Of a stretch of 64,000 bases of DNA, positions 32,082 to 45,190 are shown piece after piece. Source of the DNA: Pelecanus crispus (lineage: Eukaryota; Chordata; Aves; Pelecaniformes; Pelecanidae); NCBI RefSeq assembly GCF_030463565.1, contig NC_134643.1, forward strand, positions 78,241,721 through 78,305,720. The letters are read 5' to 3'. Each line of letters opens with the position of its first letter. Position 1 is the stretch's first letter. A program made the position numbers and the translations under genes. The notes under the pieces are model-generated. The model was not told the origin of the DNA and did not search any database. It saw only the letters and a program-made list of their open reading frames with translations.

Positions 32082-32156
32082 GCCCTGGACTCCAGGGTCT
32101 TTCGATCTCAAGGTCCCTTCCAACCCAAAGCATTCTATGATTCTATAATGCATTCT
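32082..32156 (+). mobile_element. CR1 LINE 3' tail fragment
   Basis: The plus strand reads GGTCCCTTCCAACCCAAAGC then ATTCTATGATTCTATAATGC, the usual CR1 3' end with its 8-bp tail repeats. Only about 75 bp remain. Confidence 0.75.
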
Positions 32157-35100
32157 ATTCTATGATCAGGCTCTGAAAGGCTGTGAAAATGAATGGCTGC
32201 AGGACAAGCTTTCCACTTTTAGGTCTACAAGAGCACAGACACTGTTACTACTAAAGGAGGCTGTAGCCCATCACCCAGGGAAAAAGTAACACAATTTCTC
32301 ATGGAGTTTCCTATTCCATAACATCCAGACCTTCAGAGTGAGACTAAAATGCCTTGCTTCAGATAGATTGCAGGTCATGAGTGATGGGGCAATACCTAGT
32401 TGGATTAGGAATCAGTACCACACACTGTGCTTTCCTCTGTTCCCTCTGCTCAAGTCCTAAAGATAGCATGTAGTCATGGTCCACAGAGCCTTCTTTCCAC
32501 ATGTGCTTATGCTCAACTTGTCTCATGTTCATTCCATGCTTTTAATTCTAGTGAGTCACTTCAGGACACAACTTTAAAATACTTTTCTGCATAATAACTA
32601 ACAGATTGCTCAGACCTACCACCAACGCCTTGCAGAACAAAATGGAACATCTTGGCAGAAAGAAGTAAGAGTAAAAACTGTATTTATTTTTCTTTCACAA
32701 GACAAAGGGGAAAAGGCCAAAGGCTGCTTTGGTTTGATTCTCTCCTTATCAAACCTCGGAACATTGACTCTACAAGGGAAAAAAAAACCAAAGAAAAACA
32801 ACAACAAAAAAACCACTCCACTTATCCAAAAAGGCACTTTCCTAGAATAAGCAGTGGTACATCAAGCCAGATATTAATTGCAGTGGGTCCCAAACACTTC
32901 CATCATCAGTTCATGGTATTGCCACAGTAGAGTCCTCTGTTATGCCTTTATGATCACCAACCATCTCTGATAGGGATTCCTAGCTCACTAAGACTTCTGT
33001 TGTTTAGCCCAAAGGTCCCAAAACAGAAGGAACCAGTAGAAGGAGAAACCATGCCTCACTGACCACACACTAGGCCAGGGCTGACAATTTTGCACTGCTT
33101 CTAAAAAAAGCAGTTAAAAAAACCCACAGGGTAGTAACAGGGAATGTAGGGAGTGAAAACAGCATCCATTTATACCACTTAGTGTGTTGAAGAATGCTTA
33201 TAGAGTCAGGAAAATCTACTCTTTCCCCACAAAGTCTTTGTTCTTAAAGAAGTTCAGTGTTGGGAGAGCTGCAGACATTCCAAATCCTGAATGCCTCCAG
33301 AATATACCATAAAGCTGGGCAAAACAAAGGGGCAGCACTACATACATACACGCATGTGGTGCCAGCCACAGGAAGGGTGTTTCCAACACCTTCTTCACTC
33401 CAGAGTAGCTACTTGTGCACTGACCTCGCACCCTGCCCACAGGGTGTGACTCACAGGCAGGTAGCTTTCAATCAAAGGAGCACTGGCCTCCGATCAACAC
33501 CAGACAGCTCAGGAAAAAGAAAAAAAAAAAAAAAAAAAAAGGCCGCACCCTCCTTAACTTTCCACGGTCATGTTCCCTGAGGGACAGGGAACTGTTTTGT
33601 AAAAGTGATGGGCAATTTTTCTTTCTAATTTTTGTCATCAAAGAAGAGACAAATAAACCTGAGACAAACGGCAAAATGTTGCATGCACAGTCTTTTATGT
33701 TTTTGACCATTGCCTTGGCTAAACCAAGCAAACTTCACATTGCTTATGGTTGACCTGGGAAATAGAAGAGGCCTCAGACAACTGCAGATCTAGAAATCAT
33801 TTGAGTCACACTCAGAGGACTTGCAGAGAGCACCATGTGAAAGAGCTGTCACTTTGGGGCCAGGTGACACTGAAGATCTGACTGACTCGTGGTCATCAAA
33901 GGGGCCACTGGACCACCCCACTGCTGTTCCTAGGCAAAAGGAGAGGAGGCACACTGGAGGCAGAAAAGATTTTACAGTGAGATCATAATCTCTTAGTAGT
34001 GTAGGAGAGGGGATGGCCGATGCTCTGCCCATCTGTATTAACCCTATCGCAGTGCCAAGCTCATGTGCCTCAGCAATCCCCTTTATAGAGTGTGGTGGGG
34101 ACCAGATGTAATCATGCTGATGGTCTTGACCTTATTCTTTTTTCTCACTTCTCCTTCTCCATTATTTTCCGACAAGAACTGTAAGAACATCAATACGTCC
34201 TTTTGGACCATCAAGGCAAGGGACGAGTTTTCTGCCACAGTTTGTCCAACAAACTTGCCTCTGTCATGGGAACCCTCAAAGGCACAACACAGCCTTGCAA
34301 GAGATATGTTAACTTTCTCAACTGCAGTTCAAGAAGATGCTCAGGGAGAAGAGTAAATCTTTCCACTGCCCTCCACAGGACCTCCCAGAAGAGATTTGTA
34401 CTCCCAGACAGTGAATTGCAGGAGTACTCCAGGCTACTTGAAGAGGTCCACCATAAATGACTCATAAATGGACTTGAATTTAGACAGCACGGGTTCCCTA
34501 CCAAGCTCTCTGTAACCTTGGAAATACTTGGAAATACCATGCCTTTCTTTAGGATCCATCCAAGTGCTGAAAGATCTGGTGCATCTTAGACACTGTTACG
34601 GATATTTGATTACAGAGACAAACTCAGTGTAAAAGATAGTTCAGCTCTTCCAGTGTCAGGTGCAACTTAAGGAGTGATTTGGACGAGCTCTCCTGCTTAT
34701 TGCAGGGTGTTAATTTGCCACTACTACAAAATAAAACACGGCTGCACAAGAGCTCCTTCTAAACAATGACCTGGCCTCAGATCCTCTCATGTTCTGATTT
34801 GCACCAAATTTCCATGTCTTCAGATCTATGACATCAAACAGAGACTGCAGCATCCTTCTCCCTGCTCAAACCAGACATGAGAAAGTCTTCTCCACCAAAG
34901 CCTTCAGAAGAGAAGGGAATGAAAATAAAGAGGTTGCTTTAGCCCGCCCTTTCTCCTCTGTTTTCCCCTACATTTTTCTCAGGACACCTCTTCTAGCACA
35001 TCCCTAACTTCCCTCTCAGTTGCTGTTCTTTGCTCTCCCATCCTTTTGTTGCTTTGAGGACTGCACTTCAGAAGTCCTGAGAATCAGGCATGCAGATATG

Positions 35101-35456
35101 CATTTCTACAAAAGCCTCTTCCAGGTTTACAGCCATAGAAAGGGGCCTTACTCCTCTGAAAGGCTGATGGAGGCTGCCACAAGTGGCACAGCATTTGCTT
35201 TCCTCCTGAGACTTCTCTATCTGACCAAGCAGAGCAGAAGAAAGGTCCTACAGAGAAACAAAATGCTGCTGGTAGGCAGTTAAAGTCAAGACAAAGAGCT
35301 GCACAGACATCGGCTGAAGCTACAGGCTCCACCTACACCCTAAAATTGGCTTTTATCCTCAACTCCCACCACCTGACTTCAAAAGCAGGTTCATTTGTGA
35401 TGGAACAGTTGGAGAGTTGTGGGCTCCCGGGCAACATCTCTTAGCTGACCCTTGAG
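32157..35456. other. Gene-free stretch downstream of D
   Basis: Includes the presumed 3' untranslated region of D near 35456 and below. No well-placed AATAAA is obvious within the first kilobase past the stop. An A run of about 21 bases lies at 33519-33540. Small open frames at 34063-34460 have no recognised domain. Confidence 0.45.
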
Positions 35457-36530
35457 TCACTGTCGTTCAGAGTCCTTCTTCATGATATCATACGTGGCAG
35501 GGCAGAAGTGAGAATGCAGCTGAGCCAGCAAAGCCTGGGATGTGATCTCCAGCCTTGTCCCTTGGCTCTTCTTGTTCCATATATGCACTGCATAGGTGTT
35601 ATTGAAGAGGTGGTGCAGCTCCGAGGAGCTGACCACTTCGAAGTATTTCTTCCAGTCCTGCCACCGAATGGGATAAAAAGCCTCACGGGGCAGAGCACTC
35701 ACTCCTTTGCAGCTCGTACTGCTCCGAAGACTCCTGATGGAGCACCACTTCTTGAAGACACGCGTTAGGAGCTGTGGGCCCTGGTGCCCCCAGATCCAGC
35801 TGTTGTAGTTCTCCACAAAGTCCTTCATGCAAAGCTCCATGAACTTGTGTTTGGGCTTAAAGGACAGAAAGGCCCCATTCAGTACATACTTGGACTGGGT
35901 ACCGAGCACATTGGTGAGGTTCTTCAAGTTCTTAAGCACAATGAAGTCTGTGTCCAGGTAGATGCCACCAAACTTCCACATGATGGCAATTCTGCAGGCA
36001 TCAGACAGGACGGGTAAGAAATAAGGCTCCCAGCGCTGTTGAGCCTGCAAGTACCACTTTGCCAGTGGTGTTCCAGAGAAAAGCTCCAGCAAGTCCAGGG
36101 GACGGATTTCCACATTAGGGAAGCAGCTCAGCAATGAGAAGCCCCAGTGGTTGGGTAATGAGGCATTCCCGTTTGCCAAACCTTTCATGAGTACCACGAC
36201 CTTTGTCCCAGGGTGCATCCTGGCTGCTGACTCCACAGAGCAGGTGAACAGGTAACTGGGGTTAGTTCGCTCCGAGGTCTCCACAAAAAACACATCCCCT
36301 GGGGAAGAAGGAGGCCCACCAGCAATGGCGTGGGGAGGAGAAGGCACAGAGTGAGCACAATGGATTTCAACAGGCAAGCTGTAGACATGGCCCCTGCCTT
36401 TACGGTCCTCCGTGATTCTCCAATACAATATGATGGAGGCAAAGGACATGAACTTAAAGGTGAGGATAAACAGAGTCCTGAGCTTGTGGCTCAGCACCAC
36501 CCTGGTCAGTTTTAGCAGGCAGCTGGACAT
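35457..36530 (-). CDS. A4GALT: Alpha-1,4-galactosyltransferase (lactosylceramide 4-alpha-galactosyltransferase), copy D
   Basis: Predicted 357-residue type II Golgi enzyme. In other vertebrates A4GALT transfers Gal from UDP-Gal to lactosylceramide to make globotriaosylceramide (Gb3, Pk antigen), the first step of globo-series glycolipids. A membrane anchor lies at about 17-37 (LFILTFKFMSFASIILYW), the catalytic domain has DXD YLDTDFIVL (DTD at 193-195), and the acceptor-region motif LGTQSKYVLNGAF keeps the glutamine (Q212) equivalent to human Q211. NSWIWGHQGPQLLTRVFKKWCS, QDWKKYFE and WNKKSQGTR follow the mammalian protein more closely than copies A and C do, so I take this as the conserved gene. 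Start at 36530 by alignment; an ATG three codons upstream (36539) is possible. The single coding exon starts at 36584 behind AG at 36585-36586. The promoter is probably far upstream (CpG island near 47 kb). Confidence 0.93.
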   Translation of the reverse strand: MSSCLLKLTRVVLSHKLRTLFILTFKFMSFASIILYWRITEDRKGRGHVYSLPVEIHCAHSVPSPPHAIAGGPPSSPGDVFFVETSERTNPSYLFTCSVESAARMHPGTKVVVLMKGLANGNASLPNHWGFSLLSCFPNVEIRPLDLLELFSGTPLAKWYLQAQQRWEPYFLPVLSDACRIAIMWKFGGIYLDTDFIVLKNLKNLTNVLGTQSKYVLNGAFLSFKPKHKFMELCMKDFVENYNSWIWGHQGPQLLTRVFKKWCSIRSLRSSTSCKGVSALPREAFYPIRWQDWKKYFEVVSSSELHHLFNNTYAVHIWNKKSQGTRLEITSQALLAQLHSHFCPATYDIMKKDSERQ

Positions 36531-36584
36531 CCTGAGCATTCTCGTTCCCGTCAGAGCCTGCTCTCCCAAGACAACCGTCGTGAT

Positions 36585-36606
36585 CTGAAGGGGAGGAAAG
36601 AAGAAA
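36585..36606 (-). other. Splice acceptor of the A4GALT (D) coding exon
   Basis: The minus strand has a pyrimidine-rich run (TTTTTTCTTCTTTCCTCCCCTTC) followed by AG at 36586-36585. It is conserved with copies A, B and C. Confidence 0.7.
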
Positions 36607-36769
36607 AAACATTGACAGGGAAGGCAACAGACCATGAGCCTCAGGACAGTACTATGGCAGAGCTGCATGCTGAACTCTCCTTCATGCCTGCATGCTTGAT
36701 TTATGCCTTTAGGTCATCTTTAAAAAAGCATCCTGGCTTCTCCATGCTGCCACAGTGCCCACAGGGCCC

Positions 36770-38120
36770 CATCATAAACCACAGCCCATGTTCAGGTTGT
36801 GAGGTTATGTGACAAAGCTTATCTGCACGCCCACAAAAAGCTCAAAGGGACAATGGCAGGAAGGGGAGCCCAAATTTACCCTGCCAGGCTACTCCCAGGC
36901 CAATCACAGGGACCATCAGCCCATCAAAGGCCCATCTGCCCAGGCCCAGGGGAGCACAGGAGCACAACGGCAGGCAGGATCCCGGATCAAGGACTCTGGA
37001 GGAGCCAGCACCTTGCCTGGGCCCCTCCCAGGGCTGTCACAGTGTCCAGGCATGAAACTCATCACCACAGTCACCAGGAGCAGCTCTCCAGATCACCTTT
37101 CAGACTAAGGGGGTCGCTGTCTAGCAGTGGGACATATTATGGGGTGCAGGGGAAGAAGAGTTTGGAACCGCACAGGACTTATTATGAGATATTTAGCAAA
37201 GGAACCAAAGGCGGGGCAAGGGAGGGGTTTAGATGATTTTGGGAAGAACAAGAGTGGGAAAATAGAAGTGTAAGGGGATAACAAGGGCCAGACACAGGTA
37301 AATAGCTTGCTGGTCAGTACGCTTGTCTGGCCATACCTTGTGCTTGATCAGCGCAGTCTTTCTTGTCTTATTAAATTCCTTTCTGACTCCTTCCTGGGTG
37401 AGGGCTTTCAATTCTGGGTGCACATGTGCATATCAGGGTGTGAATGCAGCCACTGGGGTCAGACCGTGGGTCGGAGGGTCTGTGTGTCCGTGGTGCCAGC
37501 AACTGGAGTGAGTGTGGGTGTGCAAGTGTGCAATGGCTAGCAAAGATCAAGTGGACCAGCCTGTGAGTACGCAAAGTGGCCTGGGAGCCAGGACTATGAG
37601 TGGGTCCCTAAAGGCCAGCTCTGGGTGCAAGAGCACCTGTGTGTCTCTAAGGGCGAGAGCACAGGGGGGTTGACTATGGGACATGGAAAGTTCTGGCCAG
37701 CTCTGTGTGTGTGTGTTTGATGGTTTGTACCAGCAACTGGAGTAGGGCTTCAGCCTTGGGGACTTGTATGTCCAGGTGCCACCAACTGGGGAGACTGGGA
37801 TCCAGGGGCAGCTACTGGGCTGTCTAACCCCAGCTGCTGGAGGGATCCACCTTGTACATATGTCTGTGTATATTCTCACTTGGGGACTTCTGGTCCATCC
37901 AGAGAGGGGAGAAGGATGAGGCTGTTGGTGCTGCCTATGTTCATGTGGGTGCTCTGAATGCCTGCCTGTAATCTGTGTGGCCAACCATGTGTATGTACAT
38001 AGGTATGTAGTGTATGTGTGTGCTTTGTGTGCGCCTGCCTGCTGAATACGTCTTCAGCCTCACTACTATCTGAACATGGAGCAGCAGCAGTCTCACTTCT
38101 CTAGGGCTGTTGGATCTGGT
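36770..38120. mobile_element. Inserted segment upstream of D, possibly LTR-derived
   Basis: Gene A passes from its 5' exon flank straight into sequence matching 38160 onward. Gene D has about 1.35 kb in between, so this is an insertion in D or a deletion in A. It is GT-rich on the plus strand from 37430, with repeated CAACTGGAG-type words, and has an ATTAAA near 37371 that would suit an LTR read on the plus strand. I could not define LTR ends or target repeats, so the family is unknown. Confidence 0.4.
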
Positions 38121-38159
38121 ATGATATATGGTCCTCTAGTAATGATTACTCTCCTTCAA

Positions 38160-38545
38160 AACCAAAATATGGTCATACCTCTCCCTTTGTCTATCACAAA
38201 CCAAGACTGACCCTTACTTCCCTGGATGCATACTCTGCTTACCACTTGTAAGGAAATACAGCATTTATTCCATTTTATCTTCATCAGTCCATTATTTTCA
38301 AATCAGACATGTACAAGAAGAATCCTAGGTACTAAGATTTTAGATTCTCTTTGGTCCCCCAGTTTGCTGCCATACTAATGATCCTGACACCCGACAGTGA
38401 GCGGGACAGCTGCTTCCGAGGTGTTTCACTTCCCCAGAGGAGAATACCTGTCAGCCTTTCCCAAAACTCAGAACTCATGTAAAACCCCAGTGCTACCATC
38501 TGTTCCTGTCAAGAGGTCTCAGCTCCCAGAATGGTACCTGTTTCC
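38160..38545. repeat. Block shared with the region upstream of gene A
   Basis: Diverged but clear match to 7640-8110. It is probably the original A4GALT upstream (intronic) sequence, carried along when the ancestor of A was copied from D. Confidence 0.6.
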
Positions 38546-41500
38546 CCTCTCTTTATTCCTCAGTAACCACCCTGTGTCCCATATTTGGTACAAAGCTCCA
38601 CAACATGGTAGTATTTACTGTGTTTCTTCACACGGCATGGTTCTTGACCATGCTCTTAATTTTATATTTAAGCCTCTGGATTTGAAGTACTTAACACTTT
38701 CCTTCACTGAAAAAAAAAAACCAAACATCATATTATTCCCTTTTTTCACCATTTAAAACCACAGTTTGTGAAAGAGAATCTAACATTATGACATTTAGGC
38801 CTTCAGTACAGCAGTCATCTTTAAAAGACACATTCTCCTCTTTTCCCACCTATTCTACTCACAGAGCCAGACCTTCTTTAGAAGTATGCTCAAGTGTAGG
38901 GGGACACCTATATAACCTCCTGTCAGGCAGTTGAGCTGGGACGCACAGTGCTACTTCTGCTTTTACAAGCCTAGCGTGACTGTCCTGGCCAGCCCCCATT
39001 TAGATCTCTGAAGTCCAAAGTGTAGATTTAACCATAAAGAGATACGTTGCAGCAGATGGAAGAGTAGAGCTGAGTTTATCTCCCAGAAAGTCCAACAGTT
39101 TTTAACAGTCTGAAATAAGGTTTGTTGAACAGTCTAATTGAAGGGCACTGTCATCAATGTGCCAACACCTTCCTCAAAATTTTGATGGTTTAGCTCCCAC
39201 AGAGCAGCTCAACTGAAGCACAAATCTTGGGAAAACTGAGTGAACATACTTAAGAGAACGCTATTGCTTCCTGAACACTTCCCCCTTATGAGCAGTGGGG
39301 AGACAGCAATGTCTTTGATTTCTTTTAAAGATATTCAGCAGCTGAATAGGTGAGAAGTATCTCAGGCAGTAAATAGGTGCAGCAGATTGCAACAGCTGCT
39401 CCAGCAACAGCTGCTCCAGCAACAGCAGTGAAAGCACCAGGGAAACCACAGGCTCCTCCATGACAGTGCAATCACCTCTAGGGCTAAAGCAAAAGCTCCA
39501 TTTCTTCCTATCATGTCTGCTGAAGTCTTATCTGAAGCTATGAGATGGCTGATGGTGATATACCACTCAAGTCCCATCTAGTAATTTCTATTGATGAAAC
39601 AAAACAGGAGGAAGTGACCACAAACACAGAAATGACTGCCACACCAATGCAAACATGCAGCTGTGTTTGCTTAAAATTCACTCGTGCTTTCACTTTAGAG
39701 GTGCTTTGCGACTAAAAAGCAAAGCAAACATTAATAAGCTCTGTTCAAGGCAGTTTCCTCACCCTGTCAGAAAGAGGCGCTTTAAGCCTTTGCTGTGACA
39801 AGGCAGAGATGACTTAGCATCAAACAGGTTCCACAGCAGCCAGAGTCAAGAGCCAGGTCCTCCCTCACAGAAACCAGGCTGCACTTTCCCATGGGGCAGG
39901 GGACAGATATGTTGAGTTCATTTACTCTGGTGGACACACCAAGGAATAGTCTTGTTATTTTAAAGTACCTCTAGTATAGTACTTTCTGTGCAGGACGGTG
40001 TGCCGCATCCCAGCACCAATCACAACATCCATCCCACAAAGTGGCCTTCACATGCTGCCAGATACCTCCTCCTATTTCAGCCCCGATGGTTAGTTAACCA
40101 TGGCTGAAGCAATATGCTGTTGGCTCAGCAAGGCACAGAGCATGCCATTCGAGATTTTCCACAAGGCAGACAGGGCTGCAATTCACTGAAGGTGATATAA
40201 TAGAAGTTTAGAGCATTTCTGCATGGGTCAGGTAAAGTGCCAGTTTTAAATGCTTTGTTAAATATGCTCCCTAATATTGAGTCCAGGATGTTTTCCCAGA
40301 TTAACATCAGAAAAGATCCAGAGTCATTTTCCTGCTGCTTCATGGAGAAGGTCAAATCTGTAATTCCATTCCTCTCTGCTGACAGGTTTTAGCCCTTGCT
40401 TTTGTTTTTCTGGGAAAGCCATGACAAGTTTTCTGGGAGGCGCACCTACAGCTTCTCCTCTAAAAGCCACTGGAAACATAAGTCACAAGAAAATACACAA
40501 AATCTTAAAATCGCAAACTAGTATCAAAGGACAATTGTCAAGGTAGACTTTTAAGTAACATTTGGTGCACCAAAATTAAATATATTAAGCTTGAATCTAG
40601 AGCTAAGGGAATTCAGAATAACCAGTGGACGTAATTTGCATCAAATGCATTTGGTGTCAGTGCACCCTTAAGTATAACAAAAAAAAAAAGCTGCTGAAAG
40701 TTTACATAAATCGGTTCCCAGTTACTGTGTTTCAGAGCAGCTACAGACACGCATTTCCTTCCTTTCAGGCACAATGGAAAACTAAAGCTTGAAAGCTTTC
40801 ATCAAGAACAAGTCAGGAAAAAAAACGGATCTACAGACTATGCAAATTGTCAAAGCAAAGCGTGCAGCGCCTTTCAGTCCAAAGACCACTGCTCTGCACT
40901 GTCCCTTCTGCTTTTATCCCTTCGCTCTTTCAAGTTCAGAGCATTTGCCAAAACAGTAATAGGAAGTGATACTCTGAATTGTTGCTATGTGCTGTGGAGA
41001 GTTATGGTCAGGAGTCATCTCTAGAAACACTTGGAGTAAGGCAGCCTGCAGCAGAAAGGTGGACGAAGGACTCATGTTTGGAGCTGTGCTTTTTGGTTCT
41101 GCTCCCATGCTACAGATTGTATGGAAGCAGATGGAGGTCAGTTTGTATGAAGCCTGAGAGGGGAAACATGGTAGGCTTTCCAAAGGGTACACCAGGTACT
41201 ATAGTTAACACATTTAAAATCCCTTGACTTTTTACACAGCCTGAGTCTAAGTTAAAGTTTCTTGCTTATTAAGGCTTCCCCCAATACTAACACTGTACAT
41301 GTGAAACACCAAGAGATAACGCATTTGATTCCATTCACTTCTGCACACTTCATGATAATACGCAATTTGCACTTAGCTCAAGCAGTGCGTATCAGGATCA
41401 TATGCAACCTCCCTGAATGCACTCCTTTTAAAATGCAACGCTATTCACACTCCACATGGCATTCGCACAGAGAATTTAGCTACCCAAACAAGAGCAGAGA

Positions 41501-44500
41501 TTTCTAACATTGAAATTTCTAACATTGACTGCCTCCTCAAATGAATACAGGGCTGAAGGGGAAGGGTCATTTCTGACTTGCAGCTTTCCCAAAGTCTTCC
41601 AGGGAGCTCTGCAGGTGTGAGCAGCACCTCTGCAGCGAGGCCACCAAGGTGTGGGGCATGGGGCGGGAGGACCCTCTGGTGGATATCTGCTCCTCACCCC
41701 AACACGCCTCTCCCACTCAGGGACACCTCAGGTTACCCAAAAAGCCCCAGGAAGATTAATTTTCTTCTTAACTTTACGAAAAGGTATTGCTAGTCTTTAG
41801 ACTATTTATTGAAATGTAAGACTCTGCATGTCCTTGCAAGGATCTCAAATGATCTTGAGTATTTCTTAGTGAAGTTTCATAAGCATGAGTAAAACACTAC
41901 AGCCTGGTGTCTTCCTATGCCTATTTCATGAATAAAGTGGTAAGATTTACTTGCACCTGACAGACACAACAGCAGAAGATACTGCAAAGGCCCCATCACT
42001 AGGTATTGTACAGCTGGCCAGCGCTCCCAGCTGCAGCGTACAGCACCCCAGTGACGTGGGAGCTGTAACCTGCCTCGCAACTCAGAAAGTCCTGGGGTAA
42101 GTCGAAGCACACCCCTCATTTTCTTTTTTCGAGCCTCCGTCCCTCCTTCAGGGTGGGCCGTAGCCCCTTCACTTCCTCACTGCAGGTGCACCGTTCCCCA
42201 CATTGCTCTGCTCCACACCTTCCTCCCCACTCTGCCACGGCCCTTGAGCCCAGCACAGGAGATGCTGCGGAGCAGCAGCTACGCAGGATAGCTTCAGGAA
42301 GCAGAGGTGGCAACAGCGAGCATCACCAACCCAGAAACCCTGAGCTGTGAGGCAGGACAGAAGATGGAATTGCTCAACAGAGGAGAAAGCACTGTATGAG
42401 GCAGCCAGGTTGCAGACAGGGAACCGGGAAGGAGCTGAGAAACACAGAGAGGGCTTCTGAGCCAAGGCTTTTGCCCTTGACATTGCAGCTATGCCTATGT
42501 CTGGCCCTGTACCCCATCGATCCGGACCCTGCCCCACAGACTGACCCCAGAGCTGCCTTGCCCCCGTGGCTGGGCCTCGTGTGGGGCTCCTGACTGAGCC
42601 CACTGCCCCCCAGGGCTACCCCACTCGGCTCATGGGGGCTGGCATGGGTTGGGGAGGGCCTGCCCCACCCCTTCATTCCCCAGTGCACCCCGTGGCTCCC
42701 CAGTGTACTGCTGGGGTAACACCACATAGCATCAGGGTGCTGGGCTCTGCTGTGCCAAACCAAAGTCCCTGGGGGATGGCACGGTGAAGGGTTTCATCCT
42801 GGTGGGAGCACCAAGCAACGCAACAAGTGCAGCGGAGTGAGGAAAGATGCCAGGGCCACTGCCAGGCACAGAGGGCAGCAGGAGGATTTACGGACAGAGC
42901 TGGGTAGAGAAAGGCTGTCAAAACCAGGAACGTAGCTACAGTGCGTAGTCAGAATGGTATCTCCTTCCCCCCAAAATAGTACACGAGCATCTTATTCAGC
43001 ACCCTGTCAAGAAAAGCTTCCCAACGCTTTTTTTTTTTTTTCTTTATAGCTTAGCATTTGGGTCTTCTTTAACTGAAAGGAGAAGGTTTTGTACCTCACA
43101 GCTTTTAGCTTTCAAGAAACAGACCACACAAACCCCTCATCGATATTTAAAATAAAAGAGAAAGCAGAATTTGGCTGCAGAAAGCTGCTGGAAAGGACAA
43201 ACAGACAAAAAGGACAGATGCTAGCAGTAGATCAGCTAGCAAACTGATACAGCTCTTTGTCACCAACAGCTTTCAAATAGTAGTTTCCAAGTACCGCATG
43301 TTTGTAGAAGGCTATGCACACTCATTGTATAACAGGGCTGGGAACTGCGTATAAAATTTAAGTCTAAACACTACTTTAACCCTCACAGCTCAAGCACATA
43401 CCAGCACGTGGCTAGAAAAGGAGCAGCTCTTCGGAAGGCTGTGAACATACGAGGAGACTGCAGGAATACGGAAGTCAGAACCTGGTCAGGAAGTGAGCAA
43501 ATCCTGTTAATCACCAGTATTACTGCTGCCTACAAGCTTATGCAAAGGCTTCACAGCAGATCTTGCAAAACAGAGAGAAGGAACTGAAGATGTTGTCCTC
43601 TTCTACAGGGAGATCAGTCGTATGTGACCAGCCATCCAGTAGCATTAACAAGTGAAGAGATAGAGCGTATCAGAGCACACTAATGATTAAACACTTCAAG
43701 CCTAATAGGCCAATGCATAGTGATTTTTCCTTACCCTAATCTGGACGACACTTTCTTTCTCTGTTTTTAAAATCCAGAGACATGCTGGAGAGGAAAGATG
43801 GTCCAACAGCAGCCCACTACACATGGATTCAGGGGATTTCTATTTATTTTGCTGCTCTGGAACAGGTTTCTTACAGGCCAAGGAATAGGTCACTTAAAAC
43901 TAAAGCGTAAAATCTCACCTCTGCCTTGAAATCATAGTGAAGTAGATGCCTAAATTTCTTCAAGGATCTCAGGGGGTTGTTTTTCTGTCTCTAACACAAC
44001 TTTCCTCCTGTGAACACTGAAGAAGTGCTTTCCTCCCTGGACAGAGCCACTGCAAGGCTGAACATATTCAAGATTGGGAGATATTAACCCATGTATCTTG
44101 CACAGATGGGAGGTTTTGTGCAATTATACAAAACATTCAGTGCGAACATTTTACTTTTTAACTGCAAAAGCTAAATAGTAACATGACTGTACTTAATTCT
44201 TCGCTTGCAGAGGAGCAGTTGGTTCACAATGCCATAATCTGCAGTTCCACCAGACCTCATTTAAACTGTTGGGCAGAGTTCCCAGCCCCAGTTTAAGATA
44301 ATTGTAAAAGCCAGTAGAGACAAGCAAAGAAGTGAGTTGGTAACATATCACCTGTCTCCCAGTTGAAAGCACCACCCAAACTAAGATTTGTCAATTTGTT
44401 CTGGAATCTGAATGACCCAGCAATGTAAGGGGGTTTAAGGATTTGTTTGGGCAGGAGTCCCTGTGGCAAAAAGAAAAAAACCACCCCAGCTGAGAGCAGA

Positions 44501-44959
44501 GAAAGGGATCTCAAAGCCAGAAGACACAGTCCAAGCTTTTAACAAGCATGGGAAGCGCAACCCCTAGGGAGCTAAGTGATAGTACAGCTACACTGATTTA
44601 CTGAGGGGGTGCCAGTAAAGAGAAGAGGGGTGTCCCCAATCTCTCCTGCTACCACATACTGGAACTTGATCCAAGCCACAACATCACTGATGGTAAGATG
44701 TATCCAACACTATACACCTGGTCTCCCCTCTGTGTATGGAACAGGCACATCTGTATGGTTTTATATGGTAACTGCACCTGGCAGACAGCAGCTTGTCTCT
44801 ATACTAATGACCAAGCAAATGCAACAAAAGAAAGATAGAAGGAGAATTACAGATAAGTACCTTGTGCCAAAGTATCGGCTGATGACACGACAAAGCCAAG
44901 GCAATGGCTAATTGTTGCTAAAGCAAGCGGCCCCACCCCCTTCCTCCTCAGGCTCTTCC
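38546..44959. other. Presumed first intron of A4GALT, no other gene seen
   Basis: If the first exon of D lies in the CpG island near 47 kb, this is intron. I found only short open frames, an A run at 38710, a T run at 43029, and a small tandem repeat (next entry). Nothing resembles a coding exon. Confidence 0.45.
39384..39430. repeat. Short tandem repeat, unit about 16 bp
   Basis: The words CAACAGCTGCTCCAG are repeated nearly perfectly about two and a half times. Read on the minus strand they code LLLEQLLLEQLLQ, which is a repeat artefact. Confidence 0.75.
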
Positions 44960-45045
44960 TTGGAATCAGAAGTGTTTCGGTTGGGTAAGACCTTTAAGAT
45001 CATCCAGTCCAACCATTAACCTAACACTACCAAGTCCACCACTAA
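44960..45045 (-). mobile_element. CR1 LINE 3' fragment
   Basis: The plus strand contains TTTAAGATCATCCAGTCCAA and CCTAACACTACCAAGTCCAC, the reverse of the CR1 3' UTR seen at 8870-8940. It is about 85 bp long. Confidence 0.7.
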
Positions 45046-45122
45046 AGCAATTAAGGGTAGAGTAATAATTAATTTCATGTTTCCTGGCTTGGTGGCTGGA
45101 TTATTTTTTATTTAAAGTAAAA

Positions 45123-45190
45123 CTAGAATAGAATCACTAAGGTTGGAAAGGATGTCAAAGGTCATCAGTCCAAACATCAACCCACCACCA
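45123..45190 (-). mobile_element. CR1 LINE 3' fragment (second)
   Basis: The plus-strand sequence AGAATCACTAAGGTTGGAAA followed by AAGGTCATCAGTCCAAACATC is a CR1 3' end of a different subfamily from the neighbouring fragment. It is short. Confidence 0.65.
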
